From an uncultured Pelagibacteraceae bacterium (lineage in GTDB: Bacteria > Pseudomonadota > Alphaproteobacteria > Pelagibacterales > Pelagibacteraceae): a stretch of 54,981 nt of DNA. A model generated the notes under the pieces. That model searched no databases. It was not told where the DNA came from and saw nothing but the letters and a program-made list of their open reading frames with translations. Every line of letters begins with the position of its first letter. Within the stretch, counting starts at the first letter, position 1. Location of the stretch: the NCBI GenBank assembly GCA_902607585.1, contig CACLKP010000003.1, positions 1 to 54,981 of the forward strand, written 5' to 3'. A program made the position numbers and the translations under genes. This document shows positions 1 to 10,109 of the stretch, one piece after another.

Positions 1-1467
1 GACGGTACACTTGAAATTTTTAATCCAGATGGCAATCAAGATAAGGCAGCAATACATGATATTATTTTAGAGTCTGCTATCACTACAATTGTGGATCATG
101 AAGACTCCGTTGCAGCAGTAGATGCTGCGGACAAAGTACATGGATATAGAAATTGGTTAGGATTAATGAAAGGTGACTTAAAATATGAGGGGGAAAAAAA
201 CACAGGTAATAAACCTTTTAATTTCACAAGAAAACTAAATCCTGACAGAGAATATATTTCACCCAATGGAAATAAAATTAAATTACATGGAAGAGCTTTA
301 ATGCTTAATCGAAATGTAGGACATTTGATGACTAATCCCTCTATTTTATTAAATGATGGATCTGAAATTCCGGAAGGTATAATGGATGCATTTATAACAA
401 CAGCAGCGGCAATTCATGATTTTAAAAACAAAGGGAATTCAAGAACAAGTTCTGTTTATATTGTAAAACCTAAAATGCATGGTCCTGATGAAGTTGCGTT
501 TACAGATTTAATTTTTGAAAAAGTTGAAAATGTTTTAGGACTAAAAAAATATACTATTAAAATTGGAATCATGGATGAGGAAAGAAGAACTACAGTTAAT
601 TTAAAAGAGTGTATTAGAGCTGTAAAAAATAGAGTCGTCTTTATTAATACTGGATTTTTAGATCGTACCGGCGATGAAATACATACATCAATGGAAGCTG
701 GACCAATGATAAAAAAAGGAGATATGAAATCCTCTAAATGGATTGCCGCATATGAGAATAATAATGTTGATGTGGGTTTGGCATGCGGATTTTCCGGTAT
801 AGCTCAAATTGGAAAAGGAATGTGGGCTGCTCCAGATAAAATGGCAGATATGGTCGCTCAAAAAATTAATCATTTACAATCTGGAGCTAACTGTGCTTGG
901 GTTCCATCGCCAACCGCCGCCACACTTCATGCATTGCATTATCATCAGGTTGATATTGTTTCTAAACAGAAAGAATTAAAAAAAAGAACGCCTGCAAAGA
1001 TTGAGGATATTCTTTCAATTCCAATTGTAGATAGACAAAATTGGTCAATGGAAGAAATTACTAAGGAATTAGAAAATAATGCACAAGGTATTTTAGGTTA
1101 TGTAGTAAGATGGATTGATCAAGGAGTAGGTTGTTCTAAAGTTCCTGATATTAGCAATGTGGGTTTAATGGAAGATAGAGCAACCTTAAGAATTTCATCA
1201 CAACATATCGCTAATTGGCTGCATCATGGAATTTGCAGTAAAGAGCAAGTATTAAAAACTATGAAAAAAATGGCTAAAATTGTTGACAATCAAAATATTA
1301 AAGATCCCGCTTTAAAAGGATACCCTTCTTATAAAACTATGTCTGGTAACTACGACAAATCTATTGCATTTAAAGCTGCATGTGAATTAGTTTTTCATGG
1401 AAGAAACCAACCATCGGGCTATACTGAACCCATTCTTCATTTAAATAGACTTCTGAAAAAAATCTAG
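1..1467 (+). CDS. glcB: Malate synthase G, C-terminal part (5' truncated by window edge)
   Basis: Frame open from base 1 ([45 protein letters not shown]...); [64 protein letters not shown] are malate synthase G motifs. Confidence 0.95.
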   Translation, partial: DGTLEIFNPDGNQDKAAIHDIILESAITTIVDHEDSVAAVDAADKVHGYRNWLGLMKGDLKYEGEKNTGNKPFNFTRKLNPDREYISPNGNKIKLHGRALMLNRNVGHLMTNPSILLNDGSEIPEGIMDAFITTAAAIHDFKNKGNSRTSSVYIVKPKMHGPDEVAFTDLIFEKVENVLGLKKYTIKIGIMDEERRTTVNLKECIRAVKNRVVFINTGFLDRTGDEIHTSMEAGPMIKKGDMKSSKWIAAYENNNVDVGLACGFSGIAQIGKGMWAAPDKMADMVAQKINHLQSGANCAWVPSPTAATLHALHYHQVDIVSKQKELKKRTPAKIEDILSIPIVDRQNWSMEEITKELENNAQGILGYVVRWIDQGVGCSKVPDISNVGLMEDRATLRISSQHIANWLHHGICSKEQVLKTMKKMAKIVDNQNIKDPALKGYPSYKTMSGNYDKSIAFKAACELVFHGRNQPSGYTEPILHLNRLLKKI

Positions 1468-2084
1468 TCACTAACTAAGGTATTTCTATTTTTAAAAGCC
1501 GAATATAAAGTTCCATCGTCTAAAAATTCTATTTCTCCACCTACTGGCACTCCTTTGGCTAATCTTGTTATTTTCACTTTTGTATCTTTTAAACAATCCG
1601 ATATATAATGTGAGGTAGTTTCTCCTTCAATGCTCGCGCTGGTCGCAAGAATAACTTCTTTGATTGGATTTTTTTTAACTCGATTAACCAATGATTCAAT
1701 TAATAATCCATTTTTTGTATTTTTGCCTTCGAAAGACGGAAGGACGCCTCCTAGAATGTGATATGAACCATCATATATGCCGGTGCTTTGAATTGTAAAC
1801 ATGTCAGCTAAATTCTCCACTACACAAATTTGATCATACTTTTTGCTTGAACATATGCAGTTTAAATTTGTAGATTTTAGATTGCCGCAAATCTTACAAC
1901 GAACCACATGTTTATAGGTCTGGATTAGTGAATCAGTTAAATTTTTCATTAATTCTTCTCTGTTGTTTATGAGTTTTAAAACTATTCTAGAAGCGGACTT
2001 TCTGCCAAGACCTGGTAATCTTGATATTATTTTTATTAAATCCTCTATTTCTTTAACTTTATTTTCAGCCATTTTTCTCCTCAA
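1464..2084 (-). CDS. recR: Recombination protein RecR
   Basis: LPGLGRKSA helix-hairpin-helix, CKICGN...C.C zinc motif, Toprim-like ICVVE; next to ybaB-dnaX. Confidence 0.93.
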   Translation of the reverse strand: MRRKMAENKVKEIEDLIKIISRLPGLGRKSASRIVLKLINNREELMKNLTDSLIQTYKHVVRCKICGNLKSTNLNCICSSKKYDQICVVENLADMFTIQSTGIYDGSYHILGGVLPSFEGKNTKNGLLIESLVNRVKKNPIKEVILATSASIEGETTSHYISDCLKDTKVKITRLAKGVPVGGEIEFLDDGTLYSAFKNRNTLVSD

Positions 2085-2401
2085 TAAGGAAATTTAAATC
2101 CGGGGGGTAAACCAATACCACCTGTAACTTTAGAAATTTCTTCAGAAGTTTTTGTTTGTAATTTTTTTTTTGCATCTCCGTGTGCTGCTAAAATTAAATC
2201 TTCAACGATTTCTTTGTTTTCTTTAATAGCATTAGGGGAAATAGAAAGTTTAACCATTTCGCCGTCTCCATTAAGAGTAACTTTTATAGTTCCACCTCCA
2301 GAAATTCCTTCAACTTCAATTTTCTTCAGAGCTTCCTGCGTTTCTTTCATTTTTTCTTGCATCTTTTTTGCTTGAGATATTAAATCGCTAAAATCCGGCA
2401 T
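2081..2401 (-). CDS. YbaB/EbfC family nucleoid-associated protein
   Basis: 106 aa, LISQAKKMQEKMKETQEAL and GGGTIKVTLNGDGEMVKLSI; between dnaX and recR. Confidence 0.93.
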   Translation of the reverse strand: MPDFSDLISQAKKMQEKMKETQEALKKIEVEGISGGGTIKVTLNGDGEMVKLSISPNAIKENKEIVEDLILAAHGDAKKKLQTKTSEEISKVTGGIGLPPGFKFPY

Positions 2402-2404
2402 AAT

Positions 2405-4105
2405 TTAGTCATTTTTTATAATTTCTAATAATTCCCCATCTGAAAAAATATTTTTAAATTTTTTATAAACTTCACCTTTTTTTTCTTGATGAAGAAATTC
2501 TTTTTTTTTTATATCTTGAAGTTTTGAAAAGGTTTCTTGACCCTTTTCTTTTGATAAAGTTATAACCCATCTATTTCCTGTCCATTCAAGTAACTTTTCA
2601 GACAAATTGCGAACAAAATTTTTATCAAGATTTTGGTTAAAGCTTATATCTATTTTCCCTTGAGAAAATTTAATTAAATTTACATTCTTTTCTAAATCAT
2701 ATTTTAACTGAATTTCTTTTTTCCTTGACGATAAATAAATTAAATCTTCAAAAGATAAAACTTTTTCCATTGTTGCTTTTGTTACTAAATTTTTTGGTTT
2801 TAAAGATGATAATACTGGTTTTGTTTGGGTTGTATTTTTAATTTGGTCTTTAGAAATTGTTGTTATTTGGCTTTCATCATTTATAATTTTTTTATTATTT
2901 TCAGGTTCAATTATTTTATTATTATTTTCTTCCATTTGTTTTAAATTATTTTTTTTTAAGGAATCTAATACTTTTTCATAAGAAGGCATGTCTTTTAAAT
3001 GTACCAATCTAACTATTAACATTTCTAAAGATAAAATCGGATTAGAAACTACTGATAATTCTTCTAATACTTTTAATATAAGTTGCCAAAAAATTATTAG
3101 AGTAGATATGTTTATATTATTTGAAATTGAATCAATAGTTTTCAGCTCCGACTCGGATATCGATAAATCTGAATCAAAATTCCCGATGTTTTTTTTTTGT
3201 TGTATAAAATATATTATTTCTAAGAGTTCATTTAGAAAATTAGTTGGCTCAATACCCTGATTTATCATCTCTCTTAATAATTCTATAGATTTTTTTTGTT
3301 CACCTTGAAAAATAAAATTTAATAAATTTAAAATTTTTGATCTGTCTGCAATTCCTAGCATTTTCCTTACAAAAATTTCATCAATTTCTTTTCCTTCGCT
3401 ATTTTGGCTAACAAGCGCCCTATCTAAAAGTGATAATGAATCTCTTACAGATCCTTCAGCTGCTTTTGCAATTAATATTAATGCTTTTTCAGATACTCCT
3501 CCATTTTCTATTTCCAAAATTTTCTTAAGATTTTCCAACAAATCTTTTGTGGAAACTCTATGCAAATCAAACCTCTGACATCTTGAAACAATAGTTACAG
3601 GTACTTTTTTTACTTCGGTAGTTGCAAATATAAATTTTAAATGTGGGGGAGGTTCTTCTAAAGTTTTTAATAGTCCATTAAATGCTTGTTTTGATAACAT
3701 ATGAACTTCGTCTAAAATTATTATTTTATATTTTGCACTTGTAGGATTGTATTTTGAGGACTCTATCAACTCTCTTATGTCATCTATTCCAGTTCTTGAC
3801 GCCGCATCCATTTCTAATACATCTAGATGTTTTGAATTGCTGATTTCTTCGCAGTGACAGTATTCGCCTTGATTGCATTTTTCCCCCTGAATAAAATTCT
3901 TATTACAATTTATCGCTTTAGCAATTAAACGTGCCGTAGTTGTCTTACCAATACCTCGAATTCCGGTTAGTAAATATGCATTTGGTAATTTATTTAATTT
4001 GATTGAATTGGTTATGGTTTCAACCATTATATCTTGACCAATTAATTCTTTAAAATTCTTTGGTCTATATTTTAGTGCTAAAATTTTGTATGCAGCATTT
4101 CCCAT
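2405..4105 (-). CDS. dnaX: DNA polymerase III subunit gamma/tau
   Basis: LALKYRPKNFKELIGQD, TGIRGIGKTTTARLIAKAINC Walker A, ILDEVHMLSKQAFNGLLKTLEEPP, FATTEVKKVPVTIVSRCQRFD. Confidence 0.96.
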   Translation of the reverse strand: MGNAAYKILALKYRPKNFKELIGQDIMVETITNSIKLNKLPNAYLLTGIRGIGKTTTARLIAKAINCNKNFIQGEKCNQGEYCHCEEISNSKHLDVLEMDAASRTGIDDIRELIESSKYNPTSAKYKIIILDEVHMLSKQAFNGLLKTLEEPPPHLKFIFATTEVKKVPVTIVSRCQRFDLHRVSTKDLLENLKKILEIENGGVSEKALILIAKAAEGSVRDSLSLLDRALVSQNSEGKEIDEIFVRKMLGIADRSKILNLLNFIFQGEQKKSIELLREMINQGIEPTNFLNELLEIIYFIQQKKNIGNFDSDLSISESELKTIDSISNNINISTLIIFWQLILKVLEELSVVSNPILSLEMLIVRLVHLKDMPSYEKVLDSLKKNNLKQMEENNNKIIEPENNKKIINDESQITTISKDQIKNTTQTKPVLSSLKPKNLVTKATMEKVLSFEDLIYLSSRKKEIQLKYDLEKNVNLIKFSQGKIDISFNQNLDKNFVRNLSEKLLEWTGNRWVITLSKEKGQETFSKLQDIKKKEFLHQEKKGEVYKKFKNIFSDGELLEIIKND

Positions 4106-4116
4106 ATTTTATACAA

Positions 4117-4210
4117 GGAGACTGAACAACAACCTGAAGCTTGTAATTAAGTCTGCTCGCGTTAGCGCCTGAACTGATTGTGTTACAAACTCCACCCGTT
4201 GTCAGCCTCC
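4117..4210 (-). ncRNA. ffs: Candidate bacterial small SRP RNA (4.5S-like)
   Basis: Non-coding gap upstream of dnaX. On the minus strand GGAGGCTGACAAC pairs with terminal GTTGTTCAGTCTCC. The apex reads CAGG-CGC-UAAC-GCG-AGCAG, matching the SRP domain IV pattern (CAGG / AGCAG internal loop) with a UAAC tetraloop. Confidence 0.75.
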
Positions 4211-4216
4211 AATTTT

Positions 4217-4246
4217 ATTATATCAGTATCAAAATAAGAACTACAA
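4217..4246 (-). promoter_or_regulatory. Putative sigma70 promoter for the SRP RNA candidate
   Basis: Minus strand TTGTAG - 18 nt - TATAAT, about 6 nt upstream of the predicted RNA 5' end. Confidence 0.6.
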
Positions 4247-4262
4247 TATCCGTGTAGGTTGT

Positions 4263-5111
4263 TTATTTTTTTTTAGATCTAAACAAATGAGCTTCATAAA
4301 CCCCTAAAATATCCAATTTTTCTGTATGAAATCCTAATTCTTCAAGTGATTTTTGCAAAGATAAATCCTCTATATGACCTTCTATATCAATATAAAAATT
4401 CACTTGGTCAAATGTATTTTTGACTGAAAAACTTTCTAATTTGCATAAATTTACTCCGTTTGTTGCAAAACCACCCAATGCTTTATAAAGGGCTGCTGGA
4501 ATACTTTTAAGTTTAAAAATACAACTTGTAATATATTTTTTATCAGTAAACTCTGGATGTTTTGAATCTTTTCCCATAATAAAAAATCTAGTAACGTTAC
4601 CTGATTCGTCTTCTATATTCGATTTTAGTATTTCCAAATTATAAATTTTTGCAGCAAGTTCTGAGGCTATGGCTCCTTCACTTTTGTCTTTATTTTCAGA
4701 AATAAATTTTGCAGACCCCGCGGTGTCTGCTGAAATTACAGATATTAATTTGTTATCAGAAATAAATTTTTGTGCCTGGCCCAAGGCCTGCGCATGGGAT
4801 CTTACAGTTTTTATATCTTTCATTTTTGAGCCTTTAATCCCAAGTAAATTGTGTTTAACTTTTTGAAAATGTTCTGCATGGATTTGAAGCTTATACTTTG
4901 GTATCAAATAATGTATATCCGCTACCCTTCCAGCTAGAGAATTTTCTATTGGTATAACAATCTTATATTCTGAGTTATCTCTTGCTAATTGGAAAGCTTC
5001 TTCAAAGGTCGCGCATGCTGTCGCTTCAACATTTGGAAAAACTTCTAAACAGGCCAAATGAGAATAGGCACCCTTTTCTCCTTGAAAGGCTATTTTTACT
5101 TTTTCTTTCAT
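4263..5111 (-). CDS. pheA: Prephenate dehydratase
   Basis: IAFQGEKGAYSHLAC, VIPIENSLAGRV, SADTAGSAKFI, GNVTRFF, C-terminal ACT domain. Confidence 0.95.
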   Translation of the reverse strand: MKEKVKIAFQGEKGAYSHLACLEVFPNVEATACATFEEAFQLARDNSEYKIVIPIENSLAGRVADIHYLIPKYKLQIHAEHFQKVKHNLLGIKGSKMKDIKTVRSHAQALGQAQKFISDNKLISVISADTAGSAKFISENKDKSEGAIASELAAKIYNLEILKSNIEDESGNVTRFFIMGKDSKHPEFTDKKYITSCIFKLKSIPAALYKALGGFATNGVNLCKLESFSVKNTFDQVNFYIDIEGHIEDLSLQKSLEELGFHTEKLDILGVYEAHLFRSKKK

Positions 5112-5113
5112 AA

Positions 5114-5848
5114 CTAATTCATCTCTTTACTTACGTTTATTAAATCTTTTTCAGTATCAACACTTAAAGGTTTAGAATCACATAATCCTACTTTTATAAT
5201 TAAATCATTTTCCATAGCTCGCATCTGTTCTAAATTTCTTTCTATTTCTAATTTAGATCTAGAAAACTTTACATACTTTGTTAAAGCAATATTTGTAAAG
5301 GCATAAATTCCTATGTGATGATAAGTTTTTTTATGATTTAAATCTTTTTTTATACGAAAAAAATCTTTTGCCCTAAAAAAATCATTATCTTTCAAGATTT
5401 CATCCATTTCAACTTTCACAACATTCATATCAGTAATTTCATCTTTGTCTACAATGGGGGAAGCTAATGTTCCAATGTCACAATCATTGCCTCTCATAAG
5501 TTTTTCTAACTTTGAAATGAAATTTGAATTTATATTAGGCAAATCGCCCTGTAGATTAAAAATTAAATCTACATTGTTTTTCATCTCTTTCTTTATGTAT
5601 GCTTCGTAAACACGATCACTACCCGAAGGATGATCTGGTTTAGTCAAAATTGCTTTCCCACCATTTTCTTTAACGACTTGAAAAATTTCATCATCAGGTG
5701 TTGCCACAAGCACTTCCCCAATTTTTGATTCTTGTGCCCTATTAAGCACATGAATAATCATCGGCACACCATTAATCTTTGCAAGGGGTTTGTTAGGAAA
5801 TCTTTTAGCTCCTAATCGAGTTGGTATTATTATTGCAGTATTTTTCAT
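5114..5848 (-). CDS. kdsB: 3-deoxy-manno-octulosonate cytidylyltransferase (CMP-KDO synthetase)
   Basis: IIIPTRLGAKRFPNKPLAKINGVPMI, HPSGSDRVYEA, NLQGDLP, HIGIYAF. Confidence 0.95.
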   Translation of the reverse strand: MKNTAIIIPTRLGAKRFPNKPLAKINGVPMIIHVLNRAQESKIGEVLVATPDDEIFQVVKENGGKAILTKPDHPSGSDRVYEAYIKKEMKNNVDLIFNLQGDLPNINSNFISKLEKLMRGNDCDIGTLASPIVDKDEITDMNVVKVEMDEILKDNDFFRAKDFFRIKKDLNHKKTYHHIGIYAFTNIALTKYVKFSRSKLEIERNLEQMRAMENDLIIKVGLCDSKPLSVDTEKDLINVSKEMN

Positions 5849-5946
5849 AGAACTAAGAAAATTATGCGTCTAAAAGTCCATTTTTTTACTAAAGGTCATG
5901 ATATAAATTAGAATAGAGTTGTACTAAATTTATAAGACTTATTAAA

Positions 5947-6477
5947 ATGAATAAAATTATTGTTTCCATTATATTTGCAATAATCATAGTTATAGGAATT
6001 GATAAAGTTGCAGATGTAATATTTTATGTAGAAAAACCAGAAAAATCTGCATATCAAGTTGCTACTGTTACTACCGTTGCTAGTACCACTTCTGCTGAAA
6101 CAGGTTCAGTAAGTTCTGAGTCTGGAAATATTATGGCATTGTTTTCATCAACAAGTGCTACGGAAGGTGCAAAAGTTTTCAAAAAATGTGCAGCTTGTCA
6201 CAGCATTGCTGAAAATGGCGGTAATAAAATTGGGCCAGCACTATGGGGCGTGTTGGGAAGATCAGCCGGTTCTATTCCAGATTACAAATATTCAAAGGCG
6301 ATGGCAGCGTATGGTAAAAATTGGTCATTCGAGGAAATGAATGGTTTTTTAATAAAACCAAAGGATTGGATAAAAGGAACTAAAATGTCTTTTGCTGGAT
6401 TAAAAAAACCAAAAGAAAGAGCCGCAGTAATTCTATACATGAATGAAAATACGAATAGTCCGTTACCGCTCCAATAA
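5947..6477 (+). CDS. Membrane-anchored class I cytochrome c
   Basis: N-terminal TM segment, Ser/Thr-rich linker, CAACH heme motif, GPALWGVLGR, distal TKMSFAGLKKPKERAAVILYM. Confidence 0.93.
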   Translation: MNKIIVSIIFAIIIVIGIDKVADVIFYVEKPEKSAYQVATVTTVASTTSAETGSVSSESGNIMALFSSTSATEGAKVFKKCAACHSIAENGGNKIGPALWGVLGRSAGSIPDYKYSKAMAAYGKNWSFEEMNGFLIKPKDWIKGTKMSFAGLKKPKERAAVILYMNENTNSPLPLQ

Positions 6478-6481
6478 ATAT

Positions 6482-7405
6482 TTACTTAAGACACCACTCT
6501 ATAATACTTTTTTGTGCATGAACTCTATTTAAAGCTTCTAACCAAACCGCAGATTGCTTTCCATCCATTACTTCATCGGTAACTTCTTCTCCTCTGCAAG
6601 CTGGTAGACAATGCATAAAAATTGCATCAGTTTTAGCTAGTTTCATTATTTTGTTATTAACCTGATAAGGTTTTAATAATTTCTTCTTTTTTTTCTTATT
6701 TACCGTATCTCCCATTGAAATCCATTTATCAGTCATAACACAATCGGCTAAACTTGCTGCTTTATTAGGATCGTTTGTAATTAAAATTTTTGCTTTCTTG
6801 CTTTTTGCCCAGTTAAGAATTTTTTTATTAGGTATTAATTGTTTTGGACAAGCAATAGATAGTTCAAAATTAAACTGAGCTGAAGCTTCTATTAAAGAGT
6901 AAACAACATTATTGCCATCTCCTAACCAAGCGATTTTTTTATTTGCTATAGAGCCTTTTAATTCTTCAAAAGTCATAATATCGGACATAATCTGGCATGG
7001 ATGACTTAAGTTTGTTAAACCGTTGATAATAGGAATATCTAAATGCTTAGAAAATTCTAAAAAATGTTCATGTTTAGTGGTTCTCATCATTACTATATCG
7101 CCATATTGGGATAAAACCTTTGCTGTATCATGTACACTTTCATCTCCGCTTCCATAATGACTTTCTTTTGGATTTAGTACTACAAGCTGTCCACCTAATT
7201 GCTTCATCGCAAGTTCAAAAGATATTCTTGTCCTTGTTGAAGATTTTTCAAAGATCATTATTAATATTTTGTCTGTTAAGTAAGCTTCTGGGTCTATGGC
7301 AGATTTATTAAGATTAGATCTTTTTTCCTTTTGTGATTTGGCATGATCTATAATCTTTCTTAAATCTTTTTTTTCAACATCAGCTATATTTATAAAATTT
7401 TTCAT
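6482..7405 (-). CDS. argF: Ornithine carbamoyltransferase
   Basis: FEKSSTRTRISFE, NGLTNLSHPCQIMSD, MHCLPACRGEEV; start likely the internal Met (MKNFINIAD). Confidence 0.95.
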   Translation of the reverse strand: MKNFINIADVEKKDLRKIIDHAKSQKEKRSNLNKSAIDPEAYLTDKILIMIFEKSSTRTRISFELAMKQLGGQLVVLNPKESHYGSGDESVHDTAKVLSQYGDIVMMRTTKHEHFLEFSKHLDIPIINGLTNLSHPCQIMSDIMTFEELKGSIANKKIAWLGDGNNVVYSLIEASAQFNFELSIACPKQLIPNKKILNWAKSKKAKILITNDPNKAASLADCVMTDKWISMGDTVNKKKKKKLLKPYQVNNKIMKLAKTDAIFMHCLPACRGEEVTDEVMDGKQSAVWLEALNRVHAQKSIIEWCLK

Positions 7406-7407
7406 AC

Positions 7408-8574
7408 TTAACTCATTTCCTTGCAAGCTTTTTCGATTTTGTTTATTGCTTCATCTAATTCTTTATTTTCTACTATAAGTGGAGGAAAAAGTCTTATAAC
7501 ATTTTCTTCAGCTTTTACTGTGAGCATTTTATGATTCATTAACTTTTTTATAAATTCTACATTATCTACCAACATCTTTAATCCTTTTATTAAACCAATC
7601 CCTCTAATTTCTCCAATAATTTTTGGGTAGTTATTTTTAATTTTATTTAAACCCTGATCAAAATATTTACCTTTTTCTTTTACATTTTCTAAAAAATCTT
7701 TTTTAAAAATAACATCAAGAACCGCATTTCCCACGGCCATAGCTAATGGATTTCCTCCAAATGTACTTCCGTGTGTGCCAGCGGTCATACCAACAGACAC
7801 TTTTTTTGTAACTAAACATGCCCCTAGTGGAAAACCTCCACCAATTCCTTTGGCAATTGGAACAATATCTGGAGTAATGCCGGATTTTTCAAAAGCAAAA
7901 AAACTACCCGTTCTTCCCATACCGCACTGAACTTCATCCAATATTAACAATATATCGTTTTTATCACATAGCTCCCTTAAACCTTTAAGACAAAAGTCAG
8001 GAACAACTTTAAGTCCACCTTCACCGAGCAGAGATTCGATCATTATTCCCGCCGTATTTTTATTAATAGCTTTTTTCACGGCCTCATGATCTCCAAAAGG
8101 AACTTGATCAAAACCATCCACTGCGGGACCAAAGCCTTCTGTATGTTTTGGATTATTCGCAGCAAATAAAGCTGCCAAAGTTCTTCCATGAAAAGCTCCT
8201 TGAAAAGTAATAATCCTATTTTTTTCAGGTTTTCCAATTTTATGAAAATATTTTCTAGCAATTTTAATGCTTGCCTCAGTGGCTTCAGTTCCTGAGTTTT
8301 GAAAACAAACAAAATCAGCAAATGTATTATCAGTAAGTCTTTTAGCCAACCTTTCCTGTTCTGGAATTACAAAAGCATTTGAGACGTGCCATAATTTTTT
8401 AGATTGGGTTTGTATCTCGTTTACTAAATGTTCATGACAATGACCCAAAATATTAGTTGCTATACCCTGAACAAAATCAAGATACTTGTCTCCATTTTCT
8501 GCAAAAAGATAGCTTCCCTTCCCTTTGGTAAAAGAAATAGCCTTCCTTGCGTATGTATCAAGAATAGAACTCAT
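7408..8574 (-). CDS. argD: Acetylornithine/succinyldiaminopimelate aminotransferase
   Basis: QNSGTEATEASIKIARKY, FHGRTLAALFA, LILDEVQCGMGRTG, AKGIGGGFPLGA, THGSTFGGNPLA; adjacent to argF. Confidence 0.95.
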   Translation of the reverse strand: MSSILDTYARKAISFTKGKGSYLFAENGDKYLDFVQGIATNILGHCHEHLVNEIQTQSKKLWHVSNAFVIPEQERLAKRLTDNTFADFVCFQNSGTEATEASIKIARKYFHKIGKPEKNRIITFQGAFHGRTLAALFAANNPKHTEGFGPAVDGFDQVPFGDHEAVKKAINKNTAGIMIESLLGEGGLKVVPDFCLKGLRELCDKNDILLILDEVQCGMGRTGSFFAFEKSGITPDIVPIAKGIGGGFPLGACLVTKKVSVGMTAGTHGSTFGGNPLAMAVGNAVLDVIFKKDFLENVKEKGKYFDQGLNKIKNNYPKIIGEIRGIGLIKGLKMLVDNVEFIKKLMNHKMLTVKAEENVIRLFPPLIVENKELDEAINKIEKACKEMS

Positions 8575-8579
8575 ATTTT

Positions 8580-9395
8580 TTATGCTTTGATTCTGTATCC
8601 GCTTTTAAAAAGCTTCCAACATAAATACCAGATGATCATCGTGAGCAAAAATAAATAAATTAGTCCAATTTTAGTAGAGCCATCGCTATTTGAAATGAAA
8701 CCAAAACGAAAAGTGTCAACCATATAGAAGAAAGGGTTAATCAACATAACTTTTTGTAATATTTCAGGAAGTCTCTGAATTGAGAAGAAAGATCCGCTCA
8801 AAAAGCTAGCCGGTAATACAAGGAAATTTTGAATGGTCGCTAACTCGTCAAACTTGTTTGCGTATTGCCCAGCCATCAAACCGAGCGCACCCATAATAAA
8901 GGTGCTAAAAAATAGTACAACAAATACGTGTAAAAAACTTTCAATTCTAATATCAATTATAAAACTAAATATTAATAGTGAAATCAAAGCAATTAAAAAC
9001 CCTCTAGAAATACTAGCCAATATAATCGCAGTCACAGTTTCAAAAGCTGACAGTGGGGCTACAAGTGTATCGAATAAATTTCCCTGAATTTTTTGTATGA
9101 TCAAACTACTACTAGAATGAGCGAAGGCTTGGGTCATTGCTTGCTGAGCTATTAAACCTGGTAGAAGAAAATTCATAAAATTGGTTCCAAGAGCATCGGA
9201 TCTACCGCCGTCGCCAATGGCGATATTTAACACAGTAAAAAAGAGAATAATATTTATCGCCGGCGCGCCTAGGGTTTGCCCGGCTACCTTAAGGAATCTA
9301 AGAATTTCCTTAGTTATCAAAGTTTGAAAACCTATCCAGTTAAAATAACCAAATTTTTTTTCATAAATTTTGTATTTGTTTTCAATTTCAACCAT
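8580..9395 (-). CDS. ABC-2 type transporter permease
   Basis: About six TM segments, LLPGLIAQQAMTQAF, FLVLPASFLSGSFFSIQRLPEILQKVMLINPFFYMVDTFR. Confidence 0.85.
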   Translation of the reverse strand: MVEIENKYKIYEKKFGYFNWIGFQTLITKEILRFLKVAGQTLGAPAINIILFFTVLNIAIGDGGRSDALGTNFMNFLLPGLIAQQAMTQAFAHSSSSLIIQKIQGNLFDTLVAPLSAFETVTAIILASISRGFLIALISLLIFSFIIDIRIESFLHVFVVLFFSTFIMGALGLMAGQYANKFDELATIQNFLVLPASFLSGSFFSIQRLPEILQKVMLINPFFYMVDTFRFGFISNSDGSTKIGLIYLFLLTMIIWYLCWKLFKSGYRIKA

Positions 9396-9532
9396 TGGGA
9401 AAGTTATATATTAAAAGGACTTTAAATAAAGAATGGCCATTTTAATAAACATTGTTAATAACATATCCACATAAAGTGTGTTTTTTTATTGCAAATACTA
9501 AATATAGTAGGTCTAATTAACGTGAAAAAAAA

Positions 9533-10030
9533 ATGAGTTGGACTCCTGAAAGAGAAGAAAAATTAAGAGAACTGTGGAAAAAAGGTCATTCTGGCAGTCA
9601 AATAGCAAGTATTTTAGGTAATACCACGCGGAATGCTGTGATCGGTAAAGTGTTTCGACTAAAGTTAGCATCAAGAATTACATCAAAAAAATTGGAAGGC
9701 AAAAAAAGTACAGAAAAAAATAATTCTCCTGAAACTAAAACTCAAAAACTTGGAAGAAAAGCAAGATTTAAGGCATTGTTATTGGATAGAAATTTTGAGC
9801 AAGAAAACCCAAAAAAATTTGAAGAACTAACGGATAAAACGTGTAGATGGCCGATCGGTCACCCTTATGAAGAAAAATTTTATTTTTGTGGACGAAAACC
9901 CATGGAAAAATTTCCTTATTGCAAGCTCCATCTTCTTTATGCTTTCCAACCAAAGAATGCAAAAGAAGAAGATCTAATTACTGAAGAAGATATTCCAAAA
10001 TTTATTGAAAAAAAAATTAAATCAGCTTAA
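9533..10030 (+). CDS. gcrA: GcrA-family cell cycle regulator
   Basis: MSWTPEREEKLRELW...SASQ-like HTH...TRNAVIGKVFRL; C-terminal CRWPIGHPYEEKFYFCGRKP...YCKLH. Confidence 0.93.
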   Translation: MSWTPEREEKLRELWKKGHSGSQIASILGNTTRNAVIGKVFRLKLASRITSKKLEGKKSTEKNNSPETKTQKLGRKARFKALLLDRNFEQENPKKFEELTDKTCRWPIGHPYEEKFYFCGRKPMEKFPYCKLHLLYAFQPKNAKEEDLITEEDIPKFIEKKIKSA

Positions 10031-10109
10031 TTATATTTTTTCTGAGTTCAAATTTTTATTAATGAAAGTTAAACGTTATAAAATTTTAACAAATCATTAT
10101 TTAGTAGTT

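Noticed and set aside
2490-2510. A10 run near the 3' end of dnaX as a programmed frameshift site
   Set aside because: It lies at the C-terminal end, not at a domain boundary; homopolymer A/T runs are common in this genome, so only the A9 site with an immediate stop was kept.
8580-9395. ABC-2 permease as part of a novel export system
   Set aside because: No ATPase or partner gene is adjacent; a lone ABC-2 permease is not unusual enough without context.
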